DNA of 7,130 bases from DAOTTI01 sp034437795. GTDB lineage: Bacteria > Chloroflexota > UBA11872 > UBA12225. The stretch spans positions 1 through 7,130 of the forward strand of contig DAOTTI010000074.1 in NCBI GenBank assembly GCA_034437795.1. The letters are read 5' to 3'. The notes below the pieces were generated by a model. The model was not told where the DNA came from. It was given only the letters and a program-made list of their open reading frames with translations, and did no database searches. A program made the position numbers and the translations under genes. Positions within the stretch are counted from its first letter, which is position 1, and each line of letters begins with the position of its first letter. Positions 5,729 to 7,130 of the stretch are shown here, in pieces.

Positions 5729-5879
5729 CCCCGCTCCCTGTGGGAGAGGGCGAGGGTACCGCGTCATTCATGGCTCACCCCTGGCTCATCCCCGCTCCCT
5801 GTGGGAGAGGGCGAGGGTCCGCCTCGTCGAAGCCCACCGCACACGCCGCCCCCCGCTCCCTGTGGCAGAGGGCGAAGGT
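5729..5879 (+). repeat. Three 29-bp repeats at exact 61-bp period (CRISPR-like geometry, probably REP-like)
   Basis: Copies lie at 5729-5757, 5790-5818 and 5851-5879. Each begins CCCCGCTCCCTGTGG and contains a CTCCC-TGT-GGGAG dyad. Copies one and two are identical; copy three has two substitutions (GGGAG to GGCAG, GAGGGT to GAAGGT). The two 32-bp intervals are unrelated to each other. The 29/32 layout equals that of type I-E CRISPR arrays, and a repeat finder may call it CRISPR. I read it as a clustered dispersed repeat, because the same core occurs singly at 2323-2343 and diverged at 5631-5660, and no cas gene or AT-rich leader is visible. The array ends 9 bp before the methyltransferase stop codon. 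Confidence 0.8.
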
Positions 5880-5888
5880 GAGCAGGGC

Positions 5889-6785
5889 TCAGCCGGTCGG
5901 CCTGCGAGCGACGGCGATGAGGCGGGGGCTGGAGCTTTCAAACGGATCGAGCTCGTAGGAGCCGTAAAGCGCCTCCAGCTCCAGGCCGGCTGCCGGCAGG
6001 AGCAGCTCCAGCTCGCCGCGGGTCAGGTAGCGCAGGGTGAATGGCGCGACGTAGCGCTTGACCGAGCCGTCCGGCTGTATCTCGTCGTAGAAGTTGGCCA
6101 TGGAGATGAGCTGCGCTGCCCGATCGACAGTGGGCGACTGGAAATGGAGCAGGTGGATCCCGCCGGGCAAGACCTTCAGGCAGTGCAAGAAGAGCTGCCC
6201 TTCCTGGTCCTGGTCCGGCAGGGCCACGTCGGGGTTAAACAGATCGACCACCAGCCGGCCGCGGGGCTGCAGGTGGCGGCCGGCGCAGGCGAGCGCCTGG
6301 AGCTGCTGCCCGCGGGTCTCGAGGTGCATCAGCGAGTTGAGGGCAATGAAGACCAGCCCGAAGAAGCGGCCAAGGGAGAAGTCGCGCATGTCGCCCTCAA
6401 TCAGGCGCACGCGGTCCGCCAGGCCCGCCGCCAGCGCCTTGTTGCGGGCGATGGCCAGCATGGCCGGCGAGACGTCCAGCCCCGTCACCACATGGCCGGC
6501 CTCCGCCAGGGGGATGAGGCAGCGCCCCGTGCCGCAGGCCAGCTCCAGGATGCCGCCCGCATCGGCCCCCGCCGGCTCGATGGCGGCGGCGAAGCCGGCG
6601 TACATGGCCAGGTCCTGCCGGTAGTCGTCGTGCTCCAGGTCGTAATAGCGGGCGTGCCGGTCGAAGTCGGCCGGCGAGGGACAAAGGGCATCCGGAGGAC
6701 GCCCGGTGGCAGGTCCGTCCTTCGTCCTTCGCCCGTCGTCTATAGCCGTTCGCCGCTCGCCTCGCGTCATTCGTCCTTCGTCCAT
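5889..6785 (-). CDS. Class I SAM-dependent methyltransferase
   Basis: Cytoplasmic methyltransferase, 298 residues with the longest start. Rossmann-type SAM-binding motifs in order: motif I ELACGTGR (81-88), acidic residue Asp104 at the end of strand beta-2 (TGLDVSPAML), GDMRDF (131-136), the beta-4 region FIALNSLMHL (146-155), and LQPRGRLVVDLFNP (172-185). The C-terminal part (RYLTRGELELLLPAAGLELEAL and a closing strand ending RLIAVARR) matches small-molecule methyltransferases of the Methyltransf_25/11 type. The substrate cannot be told. FDRHARYYDLEH (41-52) is the usual N-terminus of the family, so the first 35-40 residues are extra. They are encoded by an intergenic simple repeat, yet ATG 6785 and 6770 are the only ATG/GTG/TTG codons before the domain. 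Neither has a good ribosome binding site. The gene starts 5 bp after the preceding stop, so co-transcription is likely. Confidence 0.88.
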   Translation of the reverse strand: MDEGRMTRGERRTAIDDGRRTKDGPATGRPPDALCPSPADFDRHARYYDLEHDDYRQDLAMYAGFAAAIEPAGADAGGILELACGTGRCLIPLAEAGHVVTGLDVSPAMLAIARNKALAAGLADRVRLIEGDMRDFSLGRFFGLVFIALNSLMHLETRGQQLQALACAGRHLQPRGRLVVDLFNPDVALPDQDQEGQLFLHCLKVLPGGIHLLHFQSPTVDRAAQLISMANFYDEIQPDGSVKRYVAPFTLRYLTRGELELLLPAAGLELEALYGSYELDPFESSSPRLIAVARRPTG

Positions 6786-6792
6786 AGCCGTT
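6722..6792. repeat. Degenerate CGTCCTTCG-type repeat at a gene junction
   Basis: TCGTCCTTCG occurs at 6722-6731 and 6771-6780, and ATAGCCGTT at 6742-6750 and 6784-6792, so a unit of roughly 40-50 bp is imperfectly duplicated. The right copy contains both the stop codon of the membrane protein gene and the start codon of the methyltransferase. Such GACGAAGGACGAA tracts look like intergenic filler rather than protein-coding sequence. Confidence 0.6.
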
Positions 6793-7130
6793 AGCGCCGA
6801 GCGAGGGCGACGATCTCGATGACGGCGAACATGCCGAAGAGCAGCAGGGCGTTGAAGCCGGACCAGGCGCGCACCATCAGCAGCAGCGCGTTCAGGACGA
6901 CGAAGGCGGAGAGCATCAGTGCCTGGCGCGTCGCATGGCGGCTGCTGGCCTCCTGGTAGACGCGGGAGCGTGAGAACCGGGGGATGATGGCGCGGAGCAA
7001 GGGCGCGAGGGTGAAGAAGAGAGCCCCGAACAGGATGAGAAAGAAGGCGGCTCGGGGCAGGACCTCAGCCGGGTCGGTGGCATAGACCAGACCGGCCAGG
7101 GCGGCCCAGCAGAGCACGGCCAGCAGCAGG
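6791..7130 (-). CDS. Small four-helix membrane protein, partial (5' end outside window)
   Basis: The frame is open to the window edge and ends at TAA 6793-6791; 112 residues are visible. A GTG at 7117 is possible as a start, but the hydrophobic run continues upstream (Leu-Leu-Leu-Ala), so the true start is probably just outside. Four membrane segments are evident: before TDPAEV, then FFLILFGALFFTLAPLL, QALMLSAFVVLNALLLMV and FNALLLFGMFAVIEIVAL. A short basic segment (IPRFSRSRVYQEASSRHATR) lies between helices two and three. Small proteins with this layout recur in Chloroflexota and some candidate phyla as conserved hypotheticals, by my recollection. Function unknown. It lies 5 bp upstream of the methyltransferase in the same direction. 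Confidence 0.75.
   Translation of the reverse strand, partial: LLLAVLCWAALAGLVYATDPAEVLPRAAFFLILFGALFFTLAPLLRAIIPRFSRSRVYQEASSRHATRQALMLSAFVVLNALLLMVRAWSGFNALLLFGMFAVIEIVALARR

Larger units (their letters stand above)
5273..5888. other. 616-bp non-coding stretch between methyltransferase and ABC operon
   Basis: No convincing gene on either strand; the open frames here are Arg/Pro/Gly-rich and cross repeats. It holds, from left to right: a 12-bp palindrome next to the ABC operon ribosome binding site, a GCCC-GCC-GGGC mini-hairpin (5371-5381), an intrinsic terminator reading leftward, a 15-bp palindrome, about 180 bp (5452-5630) in which I see only a small GCGGC-AAGA-GCCGC hairpin near 5570-5583, and GC-rich repeats (5631-5879). 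I found no tRNA and no riboswitch core that I recognise. Confidence 0.6.

Noticed and set aside
5729..5879. True CRISPR array.
   Set aside because: Same core found singly elsewhere in the window, only three repeats, no leader or cas genes, and GC-rich REP-like sequence. Kept as a repeat feature with the geometry noted.
5700..6794. A 364-residue open frame on the + strand across the repeats and the methyltransferase.
   Set aside because: It is the antisense shadow of the methyltransferase, Gln/Val/Arg-rich, and its first 60 residues translate the GC-rich repeats. The - strand frame carries all SAM-binding motifs.

Overview
The window is high-GC DNA with tightly packed bacterial genes. It also carries short GC-rich dispersed repeats of the GGGAGAGGGCGAGGG type between genes. 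Gene content (a Ser/Thr kinase-like protein with a zinc ribbon, a three-gene ABC-2/DUF990-type exporter, a Trp-rich small stress-type protein, a SAM methyltransferase) and the repeats would suit a Chloroflexota-like, possibly thermophilic or uncultured bacterium. That taxonomic guess is inference only; no ribosomal or marker gene is present.

Layout. Left end, + strand: the 3' end of a glycine-rich membrane protein (1-288), then a 482-residue kinase-like gene (376-1824). It faces a 104-residue Trp-rich protein on the - strand (1890-2204), with a hairpin between the convergent ends. From here to the right edge every gene is on the - strand. Reading in the direction of transcription: a partial small membrane protein (7130-6791), a SAM-dependent methyltransferase (6785-5889), a 616-bp non-coding stretch with repeats, palindromes and an intrinsic terminator, then the ABC operon: permease (5272-4448), permease (4329-3502) and ATPase (3551-2478). 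A 273-bp gap separates the ATPase from the Trp-rich gene.

Function. The two permeases and the ATPase should form one ABC-2 type exporter complex of unknown substrate (COG4587/COG3694/COG4586-like set). The kinase has the architecture seen in bacterial phospho-signalling sets that pair a kinase with a PP2C phosphatase and a VWA protein (TerY-P/YegI-like). The expected partners would lie upstream, outside the window. The methyltransferase and the membrane protein are probably co-transcribed.

Most worth a second look: (i) the kinase C-terminus, a zinc ribbon split by a disordered insert followed by an FHA-like beta domain; (ii) the 11-residue Trp periodicity of the small protein, with a sigma54-like -24/-12 match placed exactly in front of it; (iii) three 29-bp repeats with two 32-bp spacers that mimic a type I-E CRISPR array but belong to a dispersed repeat family; (iv) a TGCAA-N5-TTGCA palindrome beside a terminator upstream of the ABC operon; (v) a methyltransferase whose only start codons lie in an intergenic simple repeat. 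No complete new system can be demonstrated from this window alone.
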